Source of the DNA: Pseudomonas parafulva NBRC 16636 = DSM 17004
Lineage (GTDB): Bacteria > Pseudomonadota > Gammaproteobacteria > Pseudomonadales > Pseudomonadaceae
Direction: 5' to 3'
Assembly (NCBI RefSeq): GCF_000730645.1
Contig: NZ_BBIU01000013.1
Coordinates: 169,917-233,916 of the forward strand
Length of the DNA stretch: 64,000 nt
Shown here: positions 39,205 to 48,567 of the stretch, piece after piece
How positions within the stretch are numbered: the first letter of the stretch is position 1
Layout of the letters: each line of letters opens with the position of its first letter
Notes under the pieces: generated by a model
Told to the model about the DNA's origin: nothing
What the model saw: only the letters and a program-made list of their open reading frames with translations
The model's database searches: none
Program-made: the position numbers and the translations under genes

Positions 39205-40260
39205 TCAGGCCGGCTGCGGGGTGGCGGGCGCCAACATGATGCAGTTGCGCCCGGCATTCTTGGCGCCGTACAGGGCCATGTCCGCCGCATGCAGCCAGGC
39301 TTCGGCATTGGCCATATGCGGCTCATACGGCGCCACGCCAATGCTCAGGCTCAACGCCAATTCTGGCAGCGCCGGGTCGCGGAAGGCTTCCACCGCAAGG
39401 CGCAGGCGCTCCAGCACTTCACGCGCCTGGGCGGGGGTGGTTTCGGGCAGCATCACGCAGAACTCGTCACCGCCGTAGCGCGCTGCCGGGTCGCGCTTGC
39501 GCAGGTGCAGCGACAAGGTGGCACTGATGACCCGCAGGATCTTGTCGCCAACCAGGTGGCCATAACGGTCATTGACCTGCTTGAAATGGTCGACGTCGAT
39601 CAGCGCCAGGCAATTGCCACCGCCACCGGCCTGGCAACGCTCGAATTCGCGCAGCAGCAACGCCTTCCACGCACCGTGGTTGCTCAGGCCGGTCAGCGCA
39701 TCGGTCTGGCTGAGGCGGGCCAGGGCGCGCTTGTGTTTGCCAAGCTGAACGGTCACCTGATAACAGATCAGGCCAATGGCCATGGGGTAGATCAGCAGTA
39801 TTGGCAGGCACGCCAGCATCTGCGCCTGGGTGGTGGCTGGGAACAGTGGCGGCCCATACAGCCACAGCCCCAACGCGATGCCGGCTGCCTGGGCTGCCAA
39901 GGTTTTGAACAGCATGTGCCAGCCGCCTGCAGCGATCTTGTCCATGGCGATCATCGACAGGATGATGACGCTGGGCAGTGGGTTGAGCCCCATCACGCCC
40001 GCCCAGCAGCCGCCGGCAAAGCCATCGAAGACCAGGTTGCGTTGCTCGGTGCGGAACGGTTCGCCGGAGCGGCGGGCAAGCTGATAGGCCAGGTGCGGCC
40101 AGACAAAGCCGTGGGCAAACAGCAGTGCCCACACCCAGCCGGCAGGCTGCAGGGGGAAGATGCCGATCAGCACACAAAAAAAACCGAGACCGGTACCGAT
40201 GGCGCGGGGGGCATACATGCGTCTGGCGAAAGAAAGGCCTTTGCCTGTGCGCTGGTTCAT
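39205..40260 (-). CDS. MASE2-GGDEF diguanylate cyclase (AdrA/DgcC-like)
   Basis: A 351-residue membrane enzyme that makes cyclic di-GMP. The N-terminal half (residues about 10-170) has several hydrophobic helices and starts RRMYAPRAIGTGLGFFCVLIGIF, the MASE2 pattern of AdrA-type cyclases. The catalytic GGDEF motif is intact in RYGGDEFCVML. The inhibitory I-site RKRD stands five residues upstream, so product inhibition is likely. The ATG at 40260 gives MNQRTGKGLSFARRM. It is divergent from the bestrophin-like gene. Cyclic di-GMP controls the Lap adhesins in this genus, so a link to biofilm is plausible but inferred. Confidence 0.9.
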   Translation of the reverse strand: MNQRTGKGLSFARRMYAPRAIGTGLGFFCVLIGIFPLQPAGWVWALLFAHGFVWPHLAYQLARRSGEPFRTEQRNLVFDGFAGGCWAGVMGLNPLPSVIILSMIAMDKIAAGGWHMLFKTLAAQAAGIALGLWLYGPPLFPATTQAQMLACLPILLIYPMAIGLICYQVTVQLGKHKRALARLSQTDALTGLSNHGAWKALLLREFERCQAGGGGNCLALIDVDHFKQVNDRYGHLVGDKILRVISATLSLHLRKRDPAARYGGDEFCVMLPETTPAQAREVLERLRLAVEAFRDPALPELALSLSIGVAPYEPHMANAEAWLHAADMALYGAKNAGRNCIMLAPATPQPA

Positions 40261-40502
40261 GGCGGGGTACCGAAGGAGTGCTGCCCTGGAGATGCATCGG
40301 ACGGGCCACGCAACGTGGGCATGGGCAGCCATTCGATACAAGGCATTGTGCCACTATCGAGCCGAGGCGGGCAAACCTGTTGGACGAAATGCGACGCAGG
40401 TGTGAGGGTGTGGCGCGAACATGGTTTGCAACACCAAGCCTGCGAACCTTCGCCACTGCCCGACGTCCCATCCAGCACACTGAAACGTTTGAGGTGCGCC
40501 AT

Positions 40503-41396
40503 TTGAAAGACGTCATCATTCGCAAGTATCGCCTGGCAGTGAAGACCATTGGCTACATCGGCTGGTCACTGTTCTGGCTGCTGATCTGGGACGTGCTGGT
40601 CACCATTGATTTCATGCTGTTCTTCAACAGCAAGTTCACCTTGCCGCTGATCCCGCTGACCCTGCTAGGCTCGGCCCTGGTGGTGCTGGTGAGCTTTCGC
40701 AACAGCAGCGCCTACAACCGCTGGTGGGAGGCACGGACATTGTGGGGCGCCCTGGTGAACAGCTCGCGTAGCTTCGCCCGGCAGACGCTGACCTTGATCG
40801 ATGACCCCGAAGACGGCCTCAACCCGGTCAAGGCTACCCTGCTGCGCCGGCACATTGCCTATGTGAACTGCCTGGCGGCCCAGCTGAGGGGCGAAAAATG
40901 CGCGGAGGAACTGGGCGCATTCATCCCCGAGGCGGAGTTCGAGCGGCGCACGCGCTCCAACAACTTCGCCAACGACATCGTCAGTGGCTCCGCTGCCCTG
41001 CTGGCACGTGAATACCAGGCTGGGCGCCTTGACAGCATTCGCCTGGCGCGCCTGGAGTCGACACTAGTGGACTTGTCCAATGCTCAGGGCGGCATGGAAC
41101 GTATCGCCAATACGCCCCTGCCCTACCCCTACGTGTACTTTCCACGGCTGTTCATCACCCTGTTCTGCCTGATTGTGCCGGTGGGGTTGGTAGAATCGCT
41201 GGAATGGTTCACACCCCTGGCGTCTACCGTGGTGGGCTTCATGCTGCTGGCCATCGAGCGCATCGGCACCGACCTGCAGAGCCCGTTCCGCTTCAGCGAG
41301 CATCAGATCCAGATGGACACCATCTGCGAGACCATCGAGCGGAACCTGGAGTCGATGCAGCGCGGCGCGCAGTCCGCTGAGGCAGTGACTGCCTGA
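40503..41396 (+). CDS. Bestrophin-like (UPF0187) membrane channel
   Basis: A 297-residue membrane protein of the bestrophin family. The first helix is SLFWLLIWDVLVTIDFMLFF. The family motif appears in SFRNSSAYNRWWEARTLWG, where Arg, Asn, Tyr, Arg and Trp-Trp are conserved. Later segments include FPRLFITLFCLIVPVGLVESLEWFTP and IERIGTDLQSPF. Family members form pentameric anion or cation channels. The TTG at 40503 has GAGG 8 nt upstream and gives the normal length. An upstream GTG at 40494 is an alternative. Longer in-frame extensions back to 40125 overlap the divergent cyclase gene and are rejected. Confidence 0.87.
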   Translation: MKDVIIRKYRLAVKTIGYIGWSLFWLLIWDVLVTIDFMLFFNSKFTLPLIPLTLLGSALVVLVSFRNSSAYNRWWEARTLWGALVNSSRSFARQTLTLIDDPEDGLNPVKATLLRRHIAYVNCLAAQLRGEKCAEELGAFIPEAEFERRTRSNNFANDIVSGSAALLAREYQAGRLDSIRLARLESTLVDLSNAQGGMERIANTPLPYPYVYFPRLFITLFCLIVPVGLVESLEWFTPLASTVVGFMLLAIERIGTDLQSPFRFSEHQIQMDTICETIERNLESMQRGAQSAEAVTA

Positions 41397-41445
41397 TACT
41401 TTTTGCGCAACCGGGGTGGCGCAGGGCGAGCAGGGTAACCCCCAC

Positions 41446-42219
41446 TCACCTGCCGCCACGCACATAACGCTGGCGCAACACATCGCTCAAGGCATCCACC
41501 ACAAACACCAGCACCAGCATGCCCAGGATCACCGTGCTGGCCTGCGCCTCCTGGAACAGGCTGAGGGTGGTGTACAGCATCTGCCCCAACCCGCCCGCCC
41601 CAACGAACCCCAGCACGCTGGCCATGCGGATGTTGTTTTCCCAGCGGTACAGGCTGTACGCCAGCAGCTGCGGCCACAGGTTGGGCAAGGTGCCGAAGCA
41701 GAACGCAGCCACCTGGCTACCCCCCTGCAGCCGGATAGCCGCCGCGGGTTCCGGGGGGGCGTTTTCCAGCGCCTCGGCAAACAGCCGGCCCAACACCCCC
41801 GCCGTGTGCAGGGCCAAGGCCAGGGTACCGGCGTTGGGGCCTAGCCCTGCAGCCAGCACCGTCAGCGCCGCCCACACCAGTTCCGGGATGGCACGCAAAG
41901 CATTGAGCAGCAGCCGCGCCACCGCCTGCAACGGCCACCCGAAGCGGCCGGCTGCAGGCAGGGCCAGCAGAAGCCCCAGCACCACCGCCAGCAACGTGCC
42001 CATGCCCGACATGGCCAAGGTTTCCAGCGCACCGTAGGCAACCGCCCCCACATGCCCGGCGGACAGGTCCGGGTGCAGGAAACGCCCGGCGTACTCGCCC
42101 ATCTGCCCCAGGCCGCCGTTACCTACCAGCGCCTGGAAATCCAAGCCGAGGTAGGCGAAAGACGCGACCACCGCCACCAAAATCGCCGCTACCAGCCCCA
42201 GGTTGATCAGCCGGTTCAT
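41446..42219 (-). CDS. PhnE-like ABC permease (second), putative selenium-compound importer
   Basis: A 257-residue permease with about six helices. The ABC-coupling loop is IRLQGGSQVAAFCFGTLPNLWP and the C-terminal signature is SVLGFVGAGGLGQMLY. It is the last of four genes (binding protein, ATPase, permease, permease) and overlaps the previous permease by 4 nt (ATGA). The family resembles PhnE, but no phosphonate catabolic gene is nearby. The divergent selD-mnmH pair suggests a selenium oxyanion as substrate. Confidence 0.85.
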   Translation of the reverse strand: MNRLINLGLVAAILVAVVASFAYLGLDFQALVGNGGLGQMGEYAGRFLHPDLSAGHVGAVAYGALETLAMSGMGTLLAVVLGLLLALPAAGRFGWPLQAVARLLLNALRAIPELVWAALTVLAAGLGPNAGTLALALHTAGVLGRLFAEALENAPPEPAAAIRLQGGSQVAAFCFGTLPNLWPQLLAYSLYRWENNIRMASVLGFVGAGGLGQMLYTTLSLFQEAQASTVILGMLVLVFVVDALSDVLRQRYVRGGR

Positions 42220-43043
42220 GTCAGCCTCCAGCGCAACAGGCGGCTGAAACCGTCGGCCAACATGACCAGTACCAGGAATGTCAGCAGCATGCTCGCCACC
42301 TCGGCGCCAGCGAACATCCGCATCGACAGGTCGATCTGCTGGCCCAGGCCCCCTGCCCCCACAAAGCCCATCACCACTGAAGCGCGGATAGCGCATTCCC
42401 AACGGTAAACGGTGTACGACACCACCTCAGCGGCCGCATTGGGCAAGATGCCGTAGAAAAACGCGCTCAGCCGGCCCGCACCGGCATGCAGCAGCGCGTG
42501 GGCCGGCCGCTGGTCCACCGATTCGAAAATCTCGGCATAGACCTTGCCCAGCATGCCGCTGTAGGTAATAGCGATAGCCAGCACCCCCGCCGTCGGCCCC
42601 AAACCCACTGCCCGTACGAACAACAGCGCCCAGACAATTTCCGGCACGCTGCGCAGAAAGATCAGCACTCCACGCACCGGCATGCGCACCCAGCGCGACC
42701 ACCCGGCCCCGCGCCCATTGCTGGAAGCGGCGCGTAGCGACAGTGCCCGGCTGGCCATTAACGCTGCCGGTGCTGCAAGCAACAGTGCCAGGGCCATACC
42801 GGCAGTGGCGACAGCCAAGGTCTGCAGGGTGGCGTCCAGCAGCAGTGCCATGAACTGCACATCATGGGTGGGCGGCCAGAACGCAGCCGTAAAGCTGGCG
42901 ATCTGCTGACGGTTTTCCGCCTGCAGTAGCACGCTGGGGTTGAGTTCACTCAGCTGGATGCCGGGCCACAGCACCACCAAAGCCAGCAGGCCAAGCAGCA
43001 AACGCGGCAGCAATGCAGGGTCGCGCGCATCAGCCTTCAACAT
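42216..43043 (-). CDS. PhnE-like ABC permease (first), putative selenium-compound importer
   Basis: A 275-residue permease with an N-terminal helix (PRLLLGLLALVVLWPGIQ), the coupling loop HAGAGRLSAFFYGILPNAAAE, and the C-terminal SVVMGFVGAGGLGQQID, closely parallel to the second permease. The two likely form a heterodimer. It overlaps the ATPase gene by 7 nt and the next permease by 4 nt. Confidence 0.85.
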   Translation of the reverse strand: MLKADARDPALLPRLLLGLLALVVLWPGIQLSELNPSVLLQAENRQQIASFTAAFWPPTHDVQFMALLLDATLQTLAVATAGMALALLLAAPAALMASRALSLRAASSNGRGAGWSRWVRMPVRGVLIFLRSVPEIVWALLFVRAVGLGPTAGVLAIAITYSGMLGKVYAEIFESVDQRPAHALLHAGAGRLSAFFYGILPNAAAEVVSYTVYRWECAIRASVVMGFVGAGGLGQQIDLSMRMFAGAEVASMLLTFLVLVMLADGFSRLLRWRLT

Positions 43044-43852
43044 CGAGGCATCTGCACAGAAAAGGGTGCTGGCTGGTCAGGCGCCGGCGCCAAGTGCTCG
43101 TTGGCGTACAAGTCATTGAGCAGTTGTTCGCTGACCGCTTCGGCCGGGCAGTCGAACAGCACGTGGCCATCGCGGATGCCAATCACCCGCGGGAAGTGCG
43201 CCAGTGCAAGTTCCACGGCATGCAGGCTCGCCACCAGCGTCACGCCGTTGGCCTGGGCATGGCGGTTGAGCAAGGCCAGGCTGTGGTCGGCCAGCACCGG
43301 GTCCATCGCCGACACCGGTTCATCGGCCAGCAGCAGCCGGGGTTGCTGGTACAGGGCGCGGGCAATGCCTACCCGCTGCAACTGCCCGCCTGACAATTGC
43401 CCGCACTGCACGAACAGTTTGTCAGCCAGGCCCAGTTCGGCCAGCACCCGGCGTGCACCGGAGATATCACTGGGGTACAGCAGGTTGAACAAACCCCGCA
43501 GCACGCCCCATTGACCGAGGCGACCGGCGAGTACGGCCGTGACCACGCGCTGGCGAGGTGGCAGCGGCGGCGCCTGGTGCACCAAACCCACCTGGGCGCG
43601 CAGGCGTTGGCGCGCCCTGGCAGACAGCGCCCAAGGCTGCTCGCCGAGCACGTGCAGGCTACCGCTGCTGGGCGGCACCGCAGAGGCCATCAGGTGCAGC
43701 AAGCTGGACTTGCCGGCACCCGAGGGGCCAATGATGGCCACCCGCTCACCTTGCCGGATTGCCAGGCTTACGCCGTCCAGCGCCCGCACTGCGGCGTGCC
43801 GCAAGCCGGCGCCGTGCAGTTGCACTGCCAGCGCCGAAGTCGTAGCCGCCAT
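43037..43852 (-). CDS. PhnC-like ABC ATPase, putative selenium-compound importer
   Basis: A 271-residue ABC ATPase. Walker A is GPSGAGKSS, the Q-loop is VGLVHQAPPLP, the signature is LSGGQLQRVGIARAL, Walker B is LLLADEPVSAMDP, and the switch histidine is in VASLHAVELAL. The start ATG at 43852 overlaps the stop of the binding-protein gene (TGATG); a GTG one codon earlier is possible. Confidence 0.87.
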   Translation of the reverse strand: MAATTSALAVQLHGAGLRHAAVRALDGVSLAIRQGERVAIIGPSGAGKSSLLHLMASAVPPSSGSLHVLGEQPWALSARARQRLRAQVGLVHQAPPLPPRQRVVTAVLAGRLGQWGVLRGLFNLLYPSDISGARRVLAELGLADKLFVQCGQLSGGQLQRVGIARALYQQPRLLLADEPVSAMDPVLADHSLALLNRHAQANGVTLVASLHAVELALAHFPRVIGIRDGHVLFDCPAEAVSEQLLNDLYANEHLAPAPDQPAPFSVQMPRC

Positions 43853-44706
43853 CACTTGAGCAGGCCGGCCTCGCGGGCAGCCTGTTCGGTGCCCTGGTAG
43901 TTTTCAGGTTTGGTCTCGATGAAGCGGCTCGCGGCCTGCAGGTCCAGAATGGCCTTCTGCTCGGGGTTGGCCGGGTCCAGGTCGAGGAAGGCCTGCTTGA
44001 TCTTCTGCTTGAGCGCAGGGTCCATGTTGCCGCGCACCGTCCAGTTGTAGTCGAAGTAGGTCGGCGTGGTAGCGAACACACGGACCTTGCTGGTATCCAC
44101 CTTGCCGGCATCCACCAGCTTCTGCCACACGCTGGCGTTCAGCACGCCGCCGTCCACCTTGCCCGCCTGCACCCAGGCCACGGTGGCGTCGTGGGCACCG
44201 GAATAGGCCACCCGGCTGAAGTAGCCCTCGGGCTTGATGTTGTCCTGCTTGAGCATGAAGTAGCGCGGCATCAGGCTGCCGGAGGTGGAGGAAATGGAGC
44301 CGAAGGCAAAGGATTTGCCCTTGAGGTCGGCCAGGCTCTTCACGTCAGGGTTGGCAGTGATGAACTTGGACGTGAACTGGGCATCTTGCTCACGCTGCAC
44401 CAGCGGGGTGGCGGTCGGGTCCTTGAGGTGTACCTGGACAAAGGTGAAACCGCCCAGCCAGGCGAGGTCCAGCCGGTCGGATGCCAGCGACTCGACAACG
44501 GCCGGGTAGTCGGCCACGGGGACGAACTTCACGTCCATGCCCAACTGCTTGCTCAGGTACTCGCCCAACGGCTTGAACTTGCGCTGCAGTTCGGTTGGCG
44601 CTTCATCCGGGATGGCGCTGACGCGCAGGGTTTCCGCCGCCTGGGCGACAACAGTGCAGCAGGACAGCACAAGGCCGGCGGCGAGCGCCAGGGGACGTTT
44701 GAGCAT
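43852..44706 (-). CDS. PhnD-like periplasmic binding protein, putative selenate/selenium ABC transporter
   Basis: A 284-residue protein with a signal peptide (LKRPLALAAGLVLSCCTVVAQA). The mature part has the PhnD/TauA-like pattern: RVSAIPDEAPTELQRKFKPL, GLDVKFVPV-type strands, LDLAWLGGFTFVQVHL, and GSISSTSGSLMPRYFML. PhnD-family proteins bind phosphonate, phosphite or related oxyanions. A distinct clade found beside selD/mnmH has been predicted to bind selenate, and I infer membership from context. The ATG at 44706 is the first gene of the transporter operon, divergent from selD with 110 nt between them. No phosphonate genes are present. Confidence 0.85.
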   Translation of the reverse strand: MLKRPLALAAGLVLSCCTVVAQAAETLRVSAIPDEAPTELQRKFKPLGEYLSKQLGMDVKFVPVADYPAVVESLASDRLDLAWLGGFTFVQVHLKDPTATPLVQREQDAQFTSKFITANPDVKSLADLKGKSFAFGSISSTSGSLMPRYFMLKQDNIKPEGYFSRVAYSGAHDATVAWVQAGKVDGGVLNASVWQKLVDAGKVDTSKVRVFATTPTYFDYNWTVRGNMDPALKQKIKQAFLDLDPANPEQKAILDLQAASRFIETKPENYQGTEQAAREAGLLK

Positions 44707-44816
44707 GGGTATTCTCCAGTTGAGGGGCGAGCGGCCGCCCAACGGATTATAAGAGGCCCGGGCTCAAAGGCCAGCTTTGCTACAATCGCGCCATACATTG
44801 AGCTGCCGAGGTGCAC

Positions 44817-45851
44817 ATGAGCGAGCCGATTCGCCTGACCCAGTACAGCCATGGCGCCGGCTGTGGCTGCAAGATCTCCCCCAAGGTGCTGGACGTGATC
44901 CTTGCCGAAAGCGGCGCCCAGGCGCTGGACCCCAAGCTGTGGGTGGGCAATGCCTCGCGCGACGATGCGGCGGTGTACGCGCTGGACGATGAGCATGGCG
45001 TGGTGTCGACCACCGACTTCTTCATGCCGATCGTCGATGACCCGTACGATTTCGGGCGCATTGCAGCCACCAACGCCATCAGCGATATCTACGCCATGGG
45101 CGGCGACCCGTTGATGGCCATCGCCATTCTTGGCTGGCCGGTCAACGTGCTGCCGCCAGAAGTCGCCCGCGAAGTCATTCGCGGGGGCCGTGCAGTGTGT
45201 GCCGAAGCGGGCATTCCGTTGGCCGGCGGGCACTCCATAGACGCGCCCGAGCCCATTTTCGGCCTGGCCGTCACCGGCGTGGTCAGCAAACGCCACCTCA
45301 AGCGCAACGACACCGCCACGGCAGGTTGCCGCCTTTACCTGACCAAGCCGCTGGGCATCGGCATCCTCACCACCGCCGAGAAAAAAGCCAAGCTGCGCGA
45401 TCAGGACCGGGGCCTGGCCCGTGACTGGATGTGTACCCTCAACACCGCAGGCAGCCGTTTCGGCAAGCTCGACAGTGTGAAGGCCATGACCGACGTCACC
45501 GGGTTCGGCCTGCTTGGCCACCTGGTGGAGCTGGCAGAAGGCAGCGGCCTCACGGCGCACCTGGACTACGCCGCTGTTCCACGCCTGCCTGGCGTCGAGC
45601 ACTACCTGGCCGAAGGCTGCATCCCGGGCGGCACCCTGCGCAATTTCGAAAGCTATGGGCACAAGCTGGGCACCCTCAGCGACGAGCAGAAGCACCTGCT
45701 ATGCGACCCACAAACTAGCGGTGGCCTGCTGGTGGCGGTCAGCCCTGAAGGTGAAGCAGCGTTTCTCTCCGTAGCCTCCGAGCTGGGCCTGCAGCTGTCG
45801 CCCATCGGCAGCCTGGTAGCGCGACAGAGCCACGCAGTCGAGGTCATTTGA
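44817..45851 (+). CDS. selD: Selenophosphate synthetase (cysteine form)
   Basis: A 344-residue enzyme that makes monoselenophosphate from selenide and ATP. The active-site pair is C16 and K19 in GAGCGCKI, so it has cysteine rather than selenocysteine. The ATP-binding part shows [21 protein letters not shown] and [14 protein letters not shown] stands ahead of the ATG at 44817. Its stop overlaps the mnmH start (TGATG), so its product probably goes first to tRNA selenouridine. Confidence 0.97.
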   Translation: MSEPIRLTQYSHGAGCGCKISPKVLDVILAESGAQALDPKLWVGNASRDDAAVYALDDEHGVVSTTDFFMPIVDDPYDFGRIAATNAISDIYAMGGDPLMAIAILGWPVNVLPPEVAREVIRGGRAVCAEAGIPLAGGHSIDAPEPIFGLAVTGVVSKRHLKRNDTATAGCRLYLTKPLGIGILTTAEKKAKLRDQDRGLARDWMCTLNTAGSRFGKLDSVKAMTDVTGFGLLGHLVELAEGSGLTAHLDYAAVPRLPGVEHYLAEGCIPGGTLRNFESYGHKLGTLSDEQKHLLCDPQTSGGLLVAVSPEGEAAFLSVASELGLQLSPIGSLVARQSHAVEVI

Positions 45852-46969
45852 TGCGCCCCGACTGCACTGACTTCCGTCAGCTTTTCCTGAACGACGTGCC
45901 GATGATGGACATGCGCGCCCCCATCGAATTCACCAAAGGCGCCTTCCCCGGCGTGGTCAACCTGCCGCTGATGAACGACCAGGAGCGGCAGAAGGTCGGC
46001 ACCTGCTTCAAACAGCAGGGCCAGGCCGCCGCCATCGAGCTGGGCCACCGCCTGGTGGGGGGTGACACCAAGCAGGCGCGCATGGAAGCCTGGGTGGCGT
46101 TCACCCAGGCTCACCCTGAAGGCTACCTGTACTGTTTCAGGGGCGGCCTGCGTTCGCAGATCGTTCAGGGCTGGCTACGTGATGAGGCCGGTATCCGCTA
46201 CCCTCGCATCACCGGCGGCTACAAGGCCCTGCGTACCTACCTGCTGGAGACTACCCAGCAAGCCGTTGCCCAGTGCGGCTTCGTGCTGCTGGGTGGCCTG
46301 ACCGGCACCGGCAAAACCGATGTACTGCACCAACTGGACAACGTGCTGGACCTGGAAGGCCACGCCAACCACCGCGGCTCCAGCTTCGGCAAGCGCGCCA
46401 CCGCGCAACCGGCGCAGATCGACTTCGAAAACCAACTGGCCATCGACGTGCTGAAAAAACGCGCCCGTGGGGTCAGCCAGTTCGTGCTGGAAGACGAAGG
46501 CCGTATCGTGGGCAGCTGCACGGTCCCGTTGGAGCTCTACCAGGGCATGCAGCAGTACCCGATGGTGTGGCTGGAAGACAGCTTCGACGGCCGGGTGGAG
46601 CGGATACTGCGTGACTATGTGATCGACCTGAGCGCCGAGTTCGTGGCACTGCATGGCCACGCGGCGGGGTTACAGTTGTTCGCCCAGCGGATGCTGCAGA
46701 GCATGGCCAATATCTACAAGCGCCTGGGCGGCGAGCGCCATCAACGGCTTGCGGCGCTGCTCGCCCAGGCACTGGATGAGCAGCAGCGCAGCGGCGCGGT
46801 GGATCTGCACCGGGGCTGGATCGAGGGGTTGCTCAGCGAGTACTACGACCCGATGTACGCCTACCAGCGGGACGCCAAAGCCGAGCGTATCGAGTTTGCC
46901 GGCAACGCCCTGGAAGTGCGCGAGTACCTCAAGGCACGGGCGCAGCGGCATCAGGCGCCGCGCCTGTAA
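45851..46969 (+). CDS. mnmH: tRNA 2-selenouridine synthase
   Basis: A 372-residue enzyme (also SelU/YbbB) that converts 2-thiouridine at tRNA position 34 to 2-selenouridine through a geranyl intermediate. The rhodanese domain has the catalytic C95 in YCFRGGLRS. The P-loop is GGLTGTGKT (residues 148-156). It is translationally coupled to selD. A convergent gene ends 9 nt downstream. Confidence 0.96.
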   Translation: MRPDCTDFRQLFLNDVPMMDMRAPIEFTKGAFPGVVNLPLMNDQERQKVGTCFKQQGQAAAIELGHRLVGGDTKQARMEAWVAFTQAHPEGYLYCFRGGLRSQIVQGWLRDEAGIRYPRITGGYKALRTYLLETTQQAVAQCGFVLLGGLTGTGKTDVLHQLDNVLDLEGHANHRGSSFGKRATAQPAQIDFENQLAIDVLKKRARGVSQFVLEDEGRIVGSCTVPLELYQGMQQYPMVWLEDSFDGRVERILRDYVIDLSAEFVALHGHAAGLQLFAQRMLQSMANIYKRLGGERHQRLAALLAQALDEQQRSGAVDLHRGWIEGLLSEYYDPMYAYQRDAKAERIEFAGNALEVREYLKARAQRHQAPRL

Positions 46970-46978
46970 CCCAAGCCG

Positions 46979-47365
46979 TCATTGCCCGGGGCTGAGTACG
47001 CGCTCCAGCTCCGCGGCACGGTCGCGGGTCATGTCCATCAGGCAGGTGCCGCCTTCCAGCTGGGCCATGGTGCCGCCACTGGCCTGCCGGTGGAACTGGC
47101 AGTTGCCATCGCGGTAGGCCAGCCACTTGCGTTGTACATCGCGCAGGCTTTTCTGCTGATCGGCGGCCAGCTTGCCCATCAGGCGTTTGTACACCGCGTT
47201 CAGGCGCTGGTCCTGCACCTGGGTTTCCGCCTTCAGGCATTCGCTCATGGCGACGGTGCTGGAGGCTTTGTCCATGCACTGCCCATAGGCCGGCGAATGG
47301 TCGTCGGCCATGGCCAGCGGCAGGGTACAGGCCAAGGCGATGCCCGCCAGATAATGCTTGATCAT
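46979..47365 (-). CDS. LprI-like (DUF1311) small secreted protein
   Basis: A 128-residue protein with a signal peptide (MIKHYLAGIALACTLPLAMA) and a DUF1311/lysozyme-inhibitor LprI N-terminal domain. Signs are CMDKASSTVAMSECLKAET and RLNAVYKRLM..LRDVQRKWLAYRDGNCQF. Conserved cysteines probably form disulfides. The best-known relative inhibits lysozyme; function here is unproven. The ATG at 47365 is preceded by AAGGAG. It lies 20 nt after the upstream membrane-protein gene. Confidence 0.82.
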   Translation of the reverse strand: MIKHYLAGIALACTLPLAMADDHSPAYGQCMDKASSTVAMSECLKAETQVQDQRLNAVYKRLMGKLAADQQKSLRDVQRKWLAYRDGNCQFHRQASGGTMAQLEGGTCLMDMTRDRAAELERVLSPGQ

Positions 47366-47385
47366 GCAAACGCTCCTTGTGGTCG

Positions 47386-47925
47386 TTACAGAGTCTGAGG
47401 CTGCTCCGGCGGCATCAGCACCTTGCCGGGTTCGAAGCGCAAAGACGGCATCTGGGTGGCGGCATACAACGTCACCGCCAGTGCCGCGATGAGGGCTACA
47501 TCCGCCCAGTTCCAGCCTGGCATATCGGCGGCGCAGCGCGCTTTCATGCAGTGCCAGGCCTGGCCCAGGCAGAACACGCCGATCGCCGCCAGCCACAGGT
47601 AAAACCCGGCGGCAAAGCCGGCCAGGTCGTGGAATTCATAGCTCTGGTTGTCGGGCAGGCGGTCGATACCGAAGCTGCTACCCGCCAGGTACAAGGCGCC
47701 CAGCCCTGCCAGCAACGCAAACCGGCGCAGGCGACGGTGGGCCAGAATGGCCAGGGCCAGCAGTGGGTTGGCGAACCACTGGTGCAGACCGAACGGCAAG
47801 CCCCATGGCCCGTACAACAGCATCTGCAAGGCCGGCATGTGGCGACCGCCTGCCATCAGCGCGCCGTCAAAAAACAGCGCGGCCAAGTACAGCAGCAAAC
47901 TGATGCTCAGGTAGAAAGCGGGCAA
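47386..47925 (-). CDS. Hypothetical multi-pass membrane protein
   Basis: A 179-residue hydrophobic protein with four to five predicted helices (for example LSISLLLYLAALFFDG, FANPLLALAILAH, FALLAGLGALYLAG, FAAGFYLWLAAIGVFCL, VALIAALAVTLYAA). I do not recognise the family. No ATG suits the first helix; the TTG at 47925 with AGGTG upstream is the best start but is uncertain. It probably shares a transcript with the LprI-like gene, 20 nt downstream. Confidence 0.65.
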   Translation of the reverse strand: MPAFYLSISLLLYLAALFFDGALMAGGRHMPALQMLLYGPWGLPFGLHQWFANPLLALAILAHRRLRRFALLAGLGALYLAGSSFGIDRLPDNQSYEFHDLAGFAAGFYLWLAAIGVFCLGQAWHCMKARCAADMPGWNWADVALIAALAVTLYAATQMPSLRFEPGKVLMPPEQPQTL

Positions 47926-48003
47926 GGGGCACCTGGAGAGTTCGGGACAAGGAGTGACCTTAACCCATGCCCGGCCCGCCCTCCAAACACCGGGTACAAA
48001 GCA

Positions 48004-48567
48004 TCAGGCAACTGGCGGCTCCAGCAGCAGGCCGTAAATGCCGGAGTCCGACAACTCACCCGCTACGCACCAACGGGCGCGCAATGTACCTTCAAGCACG
48101 AAACCCTGGCGCTCCAACGTGCGCGCCGAGCCTTGGTTGCGTGGGTCGATCTCCCCTTCCAGGCGGCGCAAGTGCAGGGTGTTGGCGATATAGTCGATGA
48201 AGCAGGTCAACGCCTCATCCATGTAGCCGCGCCCCTGCACGGCGCTGGCCAGGCAGTAACCGATCTCGCCACGGCGGGAAACATCGTCGATGTTGAACAG
48301 CTGCACCATGCCGATCAGCTCGCCATTGTCGCGGCGGTACATGCCGAGCTTCAGTTGCTCGCCACGGGTGTAGGCTTCGCGGTCGGCGGCCAGGGCACTT
48401 TCTGCCTCAGCCAGGTTGTGCCAGGGTGCATGATGCCAATAGCGCATGACCTCGGGGTCGGCCATGATCTTCAACCACTGCGCAGCGTCGGCATGGCGCA
48501 TGGGGCGCAGTTGCAGCCGCGGGCTGTCGAGGCAGAGGTCACTGGGGAAACTGCGGGGTGGGGTCAC
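48004..48567 (-). CDS. GNAT-family N-acetyltransferase (RimJ/RimL type)
   Basis: A 187-residue acetyltransferase. It opens with the RimJ/L-like LCLDSPRLQLRPMRHADAAQW. The acetyl-CoA motif A region is EIGYCLASAVQGRGYMDEAL, and NQGSARTLERQGFVLEGTLR is the motif B region. I prefer the GTG at 48567, which has AGGAG 7 nt upstream; the ATG at 48585 lacks a ribosome binding site because it lies before that AGGAG. The acceptor (ribosomal protein, small molecule or toxin) is unknown. Confidence 0.85.
   Translation of the reverse strand: MTPPRSFPSDLCLDSPRLQLRPMRHADAAQWLKIMADPEVMRYWHHAPWHNLAEAESALAADREAYTRGEQLKLGMYRRDNGELIGMVQLFNIDDVSRRGEIGYCLASAVQGRGYMDEALTCFIDYIANTLHLRRLEGEIDPRNQGSARTLERQGFVLEGTLRARWCVAGELSDSGIYGLLLEPPVA

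Noticed and set aside
40125..40502. N-terminal extension of the bestrophin-like protein
   Set aside because: The extension overlaps the 5' end of the divergent diguanylate cyclase gene and is basic, low-similarity sequence; the TTG at 40503 has a GAGG site and gives normal length.
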